From: an uncultured Clostridia bacterium
GTDB taxonomy: Bacteria; Bacillota; Clostridia; Oscillospirales; Butyricicoccaceae
Direction: 5' to 3'
NCBI GenBank assembly: GCA_945486175.1
Contig: CALYTA010000035.1
Location: 1-7,883, forward strand
DNA: 7,883 nt
Part shown: in pieces, positions 1 through 6,415 of the stretch
How the letters are laid out: every line of letters begins with the position of its first letter
How positions within the stretch are numbered: the first letter of the stretch is position 1
Notes under the pieces: generated by a model
Told to the model about the DNA's origin: nothing
Database searches by the model: none
The model's input: the letters and a program-made list of their open reading frames with translations, nothing else
Position numbers and translations under genes: made by a program

Positions 1-187
1 GCCGCGACAGCTTATAGGTACAGGCGCGTGCGGTTTCGCCGTCTATGATTACGGTGCAGGCACCGCAGGCGCCCTCACTGCACCCGTCCTTTGCAGCAGT
101 CAGGTGCAGATCATCGCGCAGAAAACGGAGCAGGGATTTATCCGTGGTGGATTGATACTCCCGTCCGTTTATGGTTACGGTAAACAT
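1..187 (-). CDS. Xanthine dehydrogenase-type [2Fe-2S] domain, N-terminal part (truncated by window edge)
   Basis: The first 62 codons are present; the gene runs off the left edge. Translation begins MFTVTINGREYQ and holds the plant-ferredoxin-type cluster motif of molybdenum hydroxylases: Cys36, Cys41 and Cys44 in CSEGACGACTV, then Cys56 in ARAC. In this family the domain passes electrons from the molybdopterin site to the redox partner; it is cytoplasmic. The start is well supported: AAGGAGG ends 7 nt before the ATG and an extended -10 promoter lies about 50 bp upstream. The fragment cannot tell whether this is a stand-alone small subunit (XdhC/XdhB type, about 160 residues) or the N-terminus of the fused selenium-dependent xanthine dehydrogenase found in purine-using Clostridia. 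The cluster context favours a purine hydroxylase over CO dehydrogenase or nicotinate hydroxylase. Family assignment is firm, substrate is inferred. Confidence 0.88.
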   Translation of the reverse strand, partial: MFTVTINGREYQSTTDKSLLRFLRDDLHLTAAKDGCSEGACGACTVIIDGETARACTYKLSR

Positions 188-194
188 GCAGCAG

Positions 195-201
195 CCTCCT
201 T
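195..201 (-). promoter_or_regulatory. Ribosome binding site of the Fe-S subunit gene
   Basis: On the minus strand this reads AAGGAGG, a perfect anti-Shine-Dalgarno match, 7 nt before the ATG at 187-185. It fixes the start codon of the truncated gene. Confidence 0.85.
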
Positions 202-238
202 TTCTGAATGAGACTATGAAGTTACAGATTGTAATAAC

Positions 239-267
239 AGTATACCATGTCCCCGCCGTATATTCCA
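239..267 (-). promoter_or_regulatory. Extended -10 promoter for the xanthine dehydrogenase-type gene
   Basis: On the minus strand a TATACT -10 box (244-239) is preceded by TGG, giving an extended -10. A weak -35 TGGAAT (267-262) sits 17 bp upstream. The predicted start near 232 gives a leader of about 45 nt. It lies just downstream of a terminator-like dyad, so the molybdenum enzyme gene appears to be an independent transcription unit. A second AT-rich box (TTACAAT) lies just downstream and could be an alternative -10. Confidence 0.6.
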
Positions 268-273
268 GACGGA

Positions 274-351
274 GAAGAAAAACAAGGGTGCAGACCGCGC
301 ACAGCGGCGTCAATGGAACACATCGCACCGCATGCAGGCCAACACCCTTGT
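274..351 (-). terminator. Long dyad with U-run, likely terminator after the PLP-enzyme pair
   Basis: Minus-strand reading: ACAAGGGTG (351-343) pairs perfectly over 9 bp with CACCCTTGT (290-282), followed by TTTTCTTC. The arms enclose 52 nt that can themselves fold, either as CCGC/GCGG around a 5-nt loop (304-307 with 295-298) or as GCGGTG/CGCCGC (331-326 with 309-304, one G-U). The closing stem plus U-run, 31 bp after the stop at 383 and directly before a new promoter, fits an intrinsic terminator with a branched head. The large loop is unusual for a plain terminator, so a regulatory RNA element remains possible. Confidence 0.5.
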
Positions 352-382
352 CGGAATTGCTTTGAAATTTTGGGGGATGGAT

Positions 383-1624
383 TTACTGCGGGCCGCCGGT
401 TTTGCGGAATGCGTCGAGCAGCAGCTCCATATCCGGTGCGATGGCGATGGGTTCTCCCGCAGCCGCAATGGCATTTGCCGTGTCCTTCAGCCCGTTTCCG
501 GTGACGACGCTGGTCACAGTCGCGTCGGATGGGATCAGACCCAGTTCAATGGCTTTTTTCACACCCGCTGTGCCGGTGACACCGGCGGGTTCTCCAAATA
601 CGCCGCATGTCCTGCCGAGCAGGCGCATCGCGGCGAGAATTTCCTCATCCGAGACATTGACGCATACGCCGTTGGATGCACGGATGGCATTCAATGCCTT
701 GTCGGGGTTGCGCGGCACGCCGACGGCGATGGAATCCGCAATTGTGTTTTCCTCCATCGGTTCCCATGCGGTATTTGTCTGAATCGCGCGGTTGAGCGGG
801 CAGCAGCCCTCCGCCTGTACGGAGATCAGCCGCGGCAGCTTGTCGATGAAGCCCGCCGCATACAGGTCGGTAAAGCCCTTCCAGACGCCGGAGATCGTAC
901 AGCCGTCACCGACGGAGATCGCGACGTAATCCGTCATCTTCCAGTTCAGCTGTTCTGCGATTTCCAGCGCGACGGTCTTCTTGCCCTCCATCAGGTAAGG
1001 GTTGATCGCCGCATTGCGGTTGTACCAGCCCCAGCGGTCAATGGCCTCCGCCGACAGCCGGAAGGTGTCCTCATAGGAGCCTTTGACGGAGATGACATTT
1101 GCGCCAAAAATCATGAGCTGGCTGACCTTGCCCTTCGGTGCGCGCGACGGCACGAAGATATACGTGCGGAACCCCGCAGCCGCGGCATTGCCCGCGAGCG
1201 ATGAAGCGGCATTGCCGGTGGACGAACACGCGATGGTGTCCGCGCCCGCTTCCTCCGCCTTGACCACCGCCATGGCAGAGGCACGATCCTTGAGGGATGC
1301 CGTCGGGTTGATGCCGTCATCCTTGACGTACAGCTTGCGGATGCCGAGCCGGTCGGCGAGGTTCTGGCAGTCATACAGCGGGGAGCCGCCGACGCGCAGG
1401 CGCGGGCGGCGTGCGGTTCCTTCCACAGGAAGGAACTCGCGGAAGCGCCACATGGTGCGGTCGGCGCGGTTTGCCATGTCCTCCCGCGTCACATGCGCGG
1501 AAATCCACTTGTAGTCATATTTGATATCCAGAATGCCGCCGCACTTTGGGCAGGTTGTGATCGAAGGCGCTGCCTCGATTTCATGCCCGCAGTGGATGCA
1601 GACGGCGGAGATCACATTTTTCAT
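383..1624 (-). CDS. Threonine synthase-like PLP enzyme with N-terminal zinc ribbon
   Basis: The 413-residue protein is fold type II PLP-dependent. Residues 9-28 carry two CxxC pairs (Cys9/Cys12, Cys25/Cys28), a rubredoxin-like zinc ribbon seen in many threonine synthase-like proteins. Lys112 in NPTASLKDR is the expected Schiff-base lysine. SSTGN (134-138) is the substrate-carboxylate loop, SVGDG (237-241) with ISGVWKGF the phosphate-binding region, and GNGLKD (376-381) the C-terminal motif. True threonine synthase converts O-phosphohomoserine to threonine. The start follows AGGGGGC, which overlaps the stop of the PLP gene 14 bp upstream, so the two are probably translationally coupled. In this purine cluster a lyase or beta-replacement reaction on a catabolic amino acid is as likely as threonine synthesis. 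No homoserine pathway genes are nearby. Family is sure, reaction unsure. Confidence 0.9.
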   Translation of the reverse strand: MKNVISAVCIHCGHEIEAAPSITTCPKCGGILDIKYDYKWISAHVTREDMANRADRTMWRFREFLPVEGTARRPRLRVGGSPLYDCQNLADRLGIRKLYVKDDGINPTASLKDRASAMAVVKAEEAGADTIACSSTGNAASSLAGNAAAAGFRTYIFVPSRAPKGKVSQLMIFGANVISVKGSYEDTFRLSAEAIDRWGWYNRNAAINPYLMEGKKTVALEIAEQLNWKMTDYVAISVGDGCTISGVWKGFTDLYAAGFIDKLPRLISVQAEGCCPLNRAIQTNTAWEPMEENTIADSIAVGVPRNPDKALNAIRASNGVCVNVSDEEILAAMRLLGRTCGVFGEPAGVTGTAGVKKAIELGLIPSDATVTSVVTGNGLKDTANAIAAAGEPIAIAPDMELLLDAFRKTGGPQ

Positions 1625-1638
1625 CGAAAGCCCCCTGA

Positions 1639-3114
1639 TTACAGCGCTTTGAGCAGTCCGGTGCGCTCGTTGAATTCGTTGATGAGGTCATCGAGGTCGG
1701 CAGCCTGTGCATGTACGGTGTCCCAGGTGCCCTCGGTGTCGTACCACAGTGCGTTCAGCTCCTCGGCGGTCTTGCCCTGCTGTTCCACCCAGGTATAGTA
1801 CTTGAGATTGTGCACGCGCTTGCGGTCCTGATAGGTCAGCTCCTGCATGCTGTCGGTCTTGAGGCCGAGCATGTGCAGATTGTGGTCGAGCAGCGCGTCG
1901 TTGCAGCTGTATGCGCCGTATTCGTCGTTCAGCTCGGCAATGCGGCTGCCATACATGACAGCGGAGTCGGTCAGGACGGTGCCGACAACGTCGCGCTCGG
2001 TGAATTCGTAGTATTTCGCCATCTTGATGCAGCACAGGACATTGGCGATGCCGGAAATGCCGAGCCAGGTCAGCTTTTCAATCAGCTCATCGTCCAGCTT
2101 CAGCTCGTCGCGCAGGTACTGCTGTCCCTCCGGCGTGTTGAACAGGCGGAGCAGGCGCTGGGAATCCTCATCGTCAATGGCAATCACCATGTCGGTGTTT
2201 TTGACGTTGTGGATCCACGGAATGTGCTTGTCACCGATGCCTTCGATGCGGTGCCCGCCGAAGCCGTTGTTCAGAATGGTCGGGCACTGGAGCGCCTCGC
2301 CGACACCCAGCCTGAGGTTCGGATACAGCTCCTTGAGGCGGTCGCCGGTGGACATCGTTCCGGCGGAGCCGGAGGTGAAGCATGCGCCCGCGAAGCGGTC
2401 GCCCGGACGCTTGACGGCTTCAAAGACATCCGCCAGCGCGTTGCCTGTGACATTGTAATGCCACAGCGGGTTGCCCATCTCCTCGAACTGGTTGAAGATC
2501 ATGTACTGCGGGTCCTGCTTGAGCTCGTTGGTCTTGTCAAAAATCTCCTTGACGTTGGACTCACAGCCCGGCGTTGCGATGACCTCTGCACCGATGGAGT
2601 GCAGCCAGTCAAAGCGCTCCTGGCTCATCTCTGCCGGGAGGATGGCGACGCCCTGTGCACCGAGCAGCTTGGAGTTGAAGGCACCGCCGCGGCAATAGTT
2701 GCCGGTGGACGGCCAGACCGCCTTGTGTTTTTTGACATTGAACTGTCCGGTCACCAGCCGAGGTGCCAGACAGCCGAACGATGCGCCAACCTTGTGGCAG
2801 CCGGTCGGGAACCACTTGCCGACCATCGCGATGATGCGGCACGGCACACCGGTCAGCTCGCTGGGCAGCTCGATGTAATTCGGCACGCTGCGGAACAGGC
2901 CGCCGGATTCCTTCGGCTCATTTTTCCACGTGATGCGGAACAGATTGAGCGGGTTGACATCCCACAGGCCGACCGTTTTGAGCTTCTGCTGAATCGCTTC
3001 CGGAACCGTCTCCGGGTTCTTCATCTGTGCAATGGTCGGAATGATGATATTGTTTTCCTTTGCCGTCTGAATGTTACAGGCGAGGGCTTCCTCGTCGCGG
3101 GTGAAATCTATCAT
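1639..3114 (-). CDS. PLP-dependent enzyme, tryptophan-synthase-beta-like fold (491 aa)
   Basis: This resembles proteins annotated only as pyridoxal-phosphate-dependent enzyme or subunit beta. The probable Schiff-base lysine is Lys108 in GCHKVGAS, in place of the usual SxKDR. PSTGN (135-139) is the substrate-carboxylate loop, and the glycine-rich GSAGT (249-253) is a candidate phosphate cradle. An N-terminal segment of about 90 residues and a long, charged C-terminal region (about 400-491) make it longer than cysteine synthases (about 310 aa) or threonine dehydratase catalytic cores. GGAGGG lies 9 nt before the ATG, and an extended -10 promoter about 75 bp upstream can drive it separately from the hydantoinase. 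It heads a two-gene unit with the threonine-synthase-like gene. Context suggests a carbon-nitrogen lyase or replacement step late in purine breakdown, comparable in position to YgeX. I do not recognise a proven substrate. Confidence 0.88.
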   Translation of the reverse strand: MIDFTRDEEALACNIQTAKENNIIIPTIAQMKNPETVPEAIQQKLKTVGLWDVNPLNLFRITWKNEPKESGGLFRSVPNYIELPSELTGVPCRIIAMVGKWFPTGCHKVGASFGCLAPRLVTGQFNVKKHKAVWPSTGNYCRGGAFNSKLLGAQGVAILPAEMSQERFDWLHSIGAEVIATPGCESNVKEIFDKTNELKQDPQYMIFNQFEEMGNPLWHYNVTGNALADVFEAVKRPGDRFAGACFTSGSAGTMSTGDRLKELYPNLRLGVGEALQCPTILNNGFGGHRIEGIGDKHIPWIHNVKNTDMVIAIDDEDSQRLLRLFNTPEGQQYLRDELKLDDELIEKLTWLGISGIANVLCCIKMAKYYEFTERDVVGTVLTDSAVMYGSRIAELNDEYGAYSCNDALLDHNLHMLGLKTDSMQELTYQDRKRVHNLKYYTWVEQQGKTAEELNALWYDTEGTWDTVHAQAADLDDLINEFNERTGLLKAL

Positions 3115-3185
3115 ACAGGTAATCCCTCCAAAATTGTGATGAAAAAAAGCGGGTTTCTTGTGCGACTTTCCGGTAAGTTGTTCCT

Positions 3186-3214
3186 ATTGTAGCACGGCGT
3201 GTTGGATTATGCAA
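3186..3214 (-). promoter_or_regulatory. Extended -10 promoter for the PLP-enzyme pair
   Basis: On the minus strand TACAAT (3191-3186) is preceded by TGC, an extended -10 box. TTGCAT (3214-3209) stands at the -35 position with exactly 17 bp between. The predicted start near 3179 leaves a leader of about 65 nt before the ATG at 3114. The spacer holds a 9-bp palindrome CACGCCGTG (3201-3193), a possible operator. The promoter separates the PLP pair from the upstream hydantoinase. Confidence 0.6.
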
Positions 3215-3254
3215 TGAAAAATCAAAATTAAATTGAGGTAATCTAAAAGATTTT

Positions 3255-4631
3255 TTACCGAATTTCTCCGAGCGCCGGAAGCCCGCGCGGGAGGTACCGG
3301 CCGATGCGTCCTGCGGTCAGCGCGCCATCCTGTACAGCGAGCGTGCCGCGCAGATAGACGCGGTCAATCGAGCAGGTGAGCAGGGTGCCATCCAGCGGTT
3401 CATAGTCCGACGCACTGTGGTGCGCGGCGGCAGAAATCACGGACGGACGGTTCGGATCGAGCACAACGATATCCGCGTCCGAGCCGGGTGCGAGGACACC
3501 CTTCTGCGGGTACAGGCCGAACAGCTTTGCCGGGTTTTCGCTCAGCAGACGGCACAGGTCGGTGGGCGCCAGCCGCCCTTCAGAAACGCCAAATGTGTAC
3601 AGCAGCACGCCGCGTGTCTCGATGCCGGGCAGGCCGCCGGGGATTTTGCGGAAATCGTCCGCGCCAAGCTTTTTCTGTTCGGTCGTGAACGAACAGTGGT
3701 CAGTGGAAACAATCTGGATTTCGCCGTTTTTGAGCGCATCCCACAGCGCCTGCTGGTCTTCCTTTGTGCGCAGCGGGGGTGCACAGATGAATTTGTCCCC
3801 GTCTGGGCGGGAGAGCATGCCCTCGTCCATCAGCAGGTACTGCGGGCAGGTCTCCACGATGACCGTCTGCCCGCGCTTTCTTGCGCGCCGGATTTCCTCC
3901 AGGCCTTCCTTTGTCGAGAGATGCACGACCCAGACCGGCGCATGTGCGACCTGTGCAAGGCGCAGCAGGCGGGAGACTGCCTCTGCTTCCAGTGCGGCGG
4001 GACGGCTGGCGGCATGGGAATGCGGGCCGGGATGCGGCTTGCGCAGCTCCTCCTCCTGCAATTCCTTGATGACTTCATTGTGTTCACAGTGCACGCCGCA
4101 GATGCCGCCGAGCGGGGTCAGGTCGCGCAAAATTTCATATACGGCGCGGTCGCCCACCATCATATTGTCATAGGTCAGATACAGCTTGAATGTGCTGACG
4201 CCCTGCGCAAACATTTCAGGCAGTTCGTCGCGGACACTGTCATTCCAGTCCGCAATGGACATGTGGAAGCCGTAATCACAGCTGCATTTGCCGTCTGCCA
4301 TCGCGTGCCAGTTGTCCAGTCCCTGCCCGAGTGTTTCGCCCTTGTACTGCGTGCCGAAATCGACAATCGTCGTCGTGCCGCCCGCAATGGCAGCCTGTGT
4401 GCCGGTGGCAAAGTCATCCGCCGTCACCGTGCCCGCGACCGCGAGATTCATATGGGTGTGCCCGTCGATGAAGCCGGGGAACAGCAGCCGTCCGGAGACA
4501 TCGACGGTCTGCGCGCCGTCCGCACGCAGCCCGGTGCCGATGGCTGCAATTTTCTCCCCGTCAATCAGAAGATCAGCGCGGGTGATGCCGGATGAGGTGA
4601 CAATGCTTCCGCCCTGTAACAGTGTTTTCAT
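3255..4631 (-). CDS. hydA: Dihydropyrimidinase/hydantoinase-family cyclic amidohydrolase (HyuA/YgeZ-like)
   Basis: The 458-residue protein opens cyclic amide rings by metal-dependent hydrolysis. The complete binuclear metal site is visible: His58 and His60 in DGHTHMN, Lys149 in FKLYLTY (the carbamylated lysine), His181 in GVHCEH, His237 in VVHLS, and Asp311 in STDHC. TCPQYLL (261-267) and APPLR (284-288) are further family landmarks, and length matches E. coli HyuA/YgeZ (461). ATG at 4631 is preferred because GGGAG sits 9 nt upstream; a TTG two codons earlier would be only 3 nt from it. The gene follows the permease after a 92-bp gap with a strong hairpin. I see no separate promoter there, so expression probably depends on read-through. 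In purine islands it would act on a hydantoin-like or ureido ring intermediate; the exact substrate is inferred. Classical pyrimidine reduction is the alternative, but no dihydropyrimidine dehydrogenase is in view. Confidence 0.93.
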   Translation of the reverse strand: MKTLLQGGSIVTSSGITRADLLIDGEKIAAIGTGLRADGAQTVDVSGRLLFPGFIDGHTHMNLAVAGTVTADDFATGTQAAIAGGTTTIVDFGTQYKGETLGQGLDNWHAMADGKCSCDYGFHMSIADWNDSVRDELPEMFAQGVSTFKLYLTYDNMMVGDRAVYEILRDLTPLGGICGVHCEHNEVIKELQEEELRKPHPGPHSHAASRPAALEAEAVSRLLRLAQVAHAPVWVVHLSTKEGLEEIRRARKRGQTVIVETCPQYLLMDEGMLSRPDGDKFICAPPLRTKEDQQALWDALKNGEIQIVSTDHCSFTTEQKKLGADDFRKIPGGLPGIETRGVLLYTFGVSEGRLAPTDLCRLLSENPAKLFGLYPQKGVLAPGSDADIVVLDPNRPSVISAAAHHSASDYEPLDGTLLTCSIDRVYLRGTLAVQDGALTAGRIGRYLPRGLPALGEIR

Positions 4632-4660
4632 AACCAATCTCTCCCTCTATACACAACGGA

Positions 4661-4695
4661 TATACAAACAGGGGCGCACAATCTGTGCGCCCCTG
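4661..4695 (-). terminator. Perfect 12-bp hairpin between permease and hydantoinase genes
   Basis: On the minus strand CAGGGGCGCACA (4695-4684) and TGTGCGCCCCTG (4680-4669) form an uninterrupted 12-bp GC-rich stem with a GAT loop, starting 29 bp after the permease stop. The following TTTGTATAT is a short, broken U-tract. The element looks like an intrinsic terminator of moderate strength, or a hairpin that stabilises the permease mRNA. No credible promoter lies between it and the hydantoinase start, so it probably lets part of transcription through. Confidence 0.75.
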
Positions 4696-4723
4696 CCGAA
4701 ACACATATGGATTCTGAAGCGCG

Positions 4724-6166
4724 TCAGGCAGCTTCGTCTTTTTTCTTGTCCTTCGGAAGGATGATGTTCAGAAGGATTGCTGCAAAGGCAGCCGGGACAA
4801 TGCCGGAGCCGCCGAAGATCAGCTGGACGTAATACGGCAGATGGCCGGTTGCGCCCGCGGTGGAGCCGAGGCCATAGCCGAGGCCAAGAGCAACCGAAAT
4901 AATGGTGATTTCACGGGTGCTGATCGGGTCGCGGGTAACCAGCTGGATGCCGGAAACAAGAATGGATGCGAACATGATAACGGCAGCGCCGCCGAGTACC
5001 GGCTGCGGCATGATGGAAACACATGCGCCGATCTTCGGGCACAGGCCGCAGAGAATCAGGAAGATCGCACCGCAGGTCAGTGCCATGCGGTTGACAACCT
5101 TGGTCATCGTGACCAGGCCGACGTTCTGGGAGAACGAGGTGTTCGGCAGGACACCGAACACGGCAGCCAGCGAGGAGCCGAGGCCGTCACAGACAACGCC
5201 GCCGGACAGCTCGGAATCCGTTGCTTCACGGCCCATGCCGCCTTCGATGCAGCCGGAGATGTCGCCGACTGTCTCGACTGCCGTGACGATGAACATGATG
5301 CCGATCGGAAGGATGGCCTGCATGTCGAACGACAGATGGATATCAGACAGCTTGCCGAAGCCGATGAAGCTCGGAAGAGCAAACCAGGACGCATTTTTGA
5401 CCTGATCGAAATTGACGACCCATGCATAGGTATATTCCACACCGTCGGCATTGACACCGGTGTGCGGCAGAGTCAGCGTCATGATGATCGCGACAATGTA
5501 GCCGACCAGAATGCCGATCAGGATGGACGAGGTGCTGAGCATGCTCTTCGGATTGGTGAAGTGCTTGAGCACCAGAATGACGACGAGAACCAGCAGGCCG
5601 AGCCCGATGTTATACAGGGAGCCGTAGTCGTTGACGCCGTTGCCGCCGCACAGGTAATTGATACCGACGGGGACAAGCGAAAGGCCGATGGACATGACCA
5701 CACAGCCGGTGACAACAGCCGGGAAAAAGCGGCGGAGCGGCTTGAGGAACAGGCCGAGCACGCCCTCGAAGATACCGCCGACCACGCAGGCCCCCATGAT
5801 TGCGCCGTATGTCAGTACGCCGGTTCCCAGCGTAGCCGCAAGGCTCTGGAAGACACCGAGGAAGCCGGACGAGGTGCCCATGACAATCGGGACCTTGCCG
5901 CCGCACGGACCGATGGAGAACAGCTGGACCAGCGTGACAATGCCGGCGATGGTCATTGCATTCTGTAACAATGCTGTGCGCAGGTCGCCGAAGCCGGCAT
6001 CAGCTGTCAGGCCGCAGGCACCCATGACAATAATCAGCGGGGTGAGGTTGCCGACAAACATGGCCATGACATGCTGGAGGCCGAGTGGGATTGCCTGCTT
6101 CAATGGGAGCTTGCCATAAAAAGTATACGGCGTTCCGTTTTCTGCAGGCCTGGTGTTTTTACTCAT
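4724..6166 (-). CDS. NCS2-family nucleobase (xanthine/urate/uracil) permease
   Basis: The 480-residue integral membrane protein has the hydrophobic pattern of NCS2 transporters (about 14 membrane segments), which bring in purine or pyrimidine bases with protons or sodium. Key family features are His32 in GLQHVMAMF (TM1), the PIVMGTSSGF segment (93-102, TM3), Glu298 in TAVETVGD (TM8, the essential acidic residue), and the signature QNVGLVTMTK at 347-356 with Arg360. The C-terminus is short and lysine-rich (PKDKKKDEAA). The open frame extends 45 codons upstream, but ATG at 6166 is chosen because AAGGAG sits 8 nt before it and NCS2 homology starts just after; the extension overlaps a structured leader. 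Neighbouring ssnA, hydantoinase and xanthine dehydrogenase-type genes favour xanthine or urate over uracil. Substrate remains inferred. Confidence 0.92.
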   Translation of the reverse strand: MSKNTRPAENGTPYTFYGKLPLKQAIPLGLQHVMAMFVGNLTPLIIVMGACGLTADAGFGDLRTALLQNAMTIAGIVTLVQLFSIGPCGGKVPIVMGTSSGFLGVFQSLAATLGTGVLTYGAIMGACVVGGIFEGVLGLFLKPLRRFFPAVVTGCVVMSIGLSLVPVGINYLCGGNGVNDYGSLYNIGLGLLVLVVILVLKHFTNPKSMLSTSSILIGILVGYIVAIIMTLTLPHTGVNADGVEYTYAWVVNFDQVKNASWFALPSFIGFGKLSDIHLSFDMQAILPIGIMFIVTAVETVGDISGCIEGGMGREATDSELSGGVVCDGLGSSLAAVFGVLPNTSFSQNVGLVTMTKVVNRMALTCGAIFLILCGLCPKIGACVSIMPQPVLGGAAVIMFASILVSGIQLVTRDPISTREITIISVALGLGYGLGSTAGATGHLPYYVQLIFGGSGIVPAAFAAILLNIILPKDKKKDEAA

Positions 6167-6174
6167 GTGAATCG

Positions 6175-6180
6175 CTCCTT
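6175..6180 (-). promoter_or_regulatory. Ribosome binding site of the permease
   Basis: AAGGAG on the minus strand, 8 nt before the ATG at 6166-6164. It decides the start against the upstream in-frame ATG at 6301. The overlapping ACAAGG (6182-6177) is complementary to CCTTGT (6252-6247) in the leader, so access to this site may be controlled by RNA folding. Confidence 0.8.
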
Positions 6181-6189
6181 GTGATGAAT

Positions 6190-6315
6190 TTCCCCCTCTG
6201 GCGGAGGCGGAGAAAACAGGCCGGAAAGAGATCCCTGACCGCCAGAACAAGGGGAAGCTGCCGAGAAACTGGAAGAGAGTAGACAACCGCAGTAACGGCA
6301 CTGCGTGCTACTCTC
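6190..6315 (-). promoter_or_regulatory. Structured 5' leader of the permease gene, candidate riboswitch or regulatory RNA
   Basis: Minus-strand RNA reading. Stem 1: CTACTCTC/GAGAGTAG pair 8 bp (6315-6308 with 6282-6275), enclosing CGCAGT/ACTGCG (6 bp, 6305-6300 with 6293-6288) with a GCCGTT loop. Stem 2: TTCCCC (6256-6251) with GGGGAA (6195-6190), then, after a TTGT bulge, TCTGGCGG (6246-6239) with CCGCCAGA (6204-6197), 14 bp in total. The 5' strand of stem 2 also contains CCTTGT, complementary to ACAAGG at the ribosome binding site, so two exclusive folds are possible. I see no match to the guanine, tetrahydrofolate or ykkC-type riboswitch cores I can recall. The base pairing is seen; function is inference. 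Confidence 0.45.
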
Positions 6316-6342
6316 CATCGAACAGTTCTCATTGTTTACTTT

Positions 6343-6379
6343 CTGTTAACAGAGTAACATAGCACCTGACCTAAGTCAA
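6343..6379 (-). promoter_or_regulatory. Candidate permease promoter with overlapping dyads
   Basis: Minus strand: TGCTATGTT (6364-6356) is an extended -10-like box with TTGTTG 15 bp upstream (6382-6377); alternatively TTGACT (6379-6374) with TACTCT (6356-6351) at 17 bp. Neither is ideal. Two dyads overlap the boxes: CTGTTAACAG (6343-6352, perfect, further flanked by TTACT/AGTAA) and TGACCTAAGTCA (6367-6378, one mismatched pair). They could bind a repressor or activator. A start near 6349 would give a leader of about 180 nt. Confidence 0.4.
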
Positions 6380-6415
6380 CAAGTTTTTTCAGGCCGGCTG
6401 TGGGGATGGTTGGAT

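Noticed and set aside
1711..3192. Long plus-strand open frame (493 codons) opposite the 491-residue PLP gene
   Set aside because: It mirrors the coding frame of a gene with clear PLP motifs and shows no family motif itself; long antisense frames are common in codon-biased GC-rich genes. The same applies to the plus-strand frames at 332-1204, 3417-4595 and 4841-5968.
4632..4637. TTG start for the hydantoinase two codons upstream of the ATG
   Set aside because: It lies only 3 nt from the GGGAG ribosome binding site; the ATG at 4631 has 9-nt spacing.
6167..6301. 45-residue N-terminal extension of the permease from an upstream ATG
   Set aside because: No ribosome binding site was seen for it, it is not NCS2-like, and it overlaps the two leader stems. 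The ATG at 6166 has AAGGAG at 8 nt.
6310..6318. Resemblance of GGAGAGTAG in the leader to the start of tetrahydrofolate riboswitches
   Set aside because: The rest of that class (GCGTTAAGTG, GGGATG, GCATCCGCTCC) is absent; here the segment simply pairs with CTACTCTC further on.
6319..6328. Possible PurR box (CGAACA-like) upstream of the permease
   Set aside because: Only a partial match to the Bacillus PurBox core and no properly spaced second box; not enough to call.
6165..6382. Guanine/xanthine-type purine riboswitch
   Set aside because: I found no recognisable three-way-junction core of the guanine class in the leader on the minus strand.
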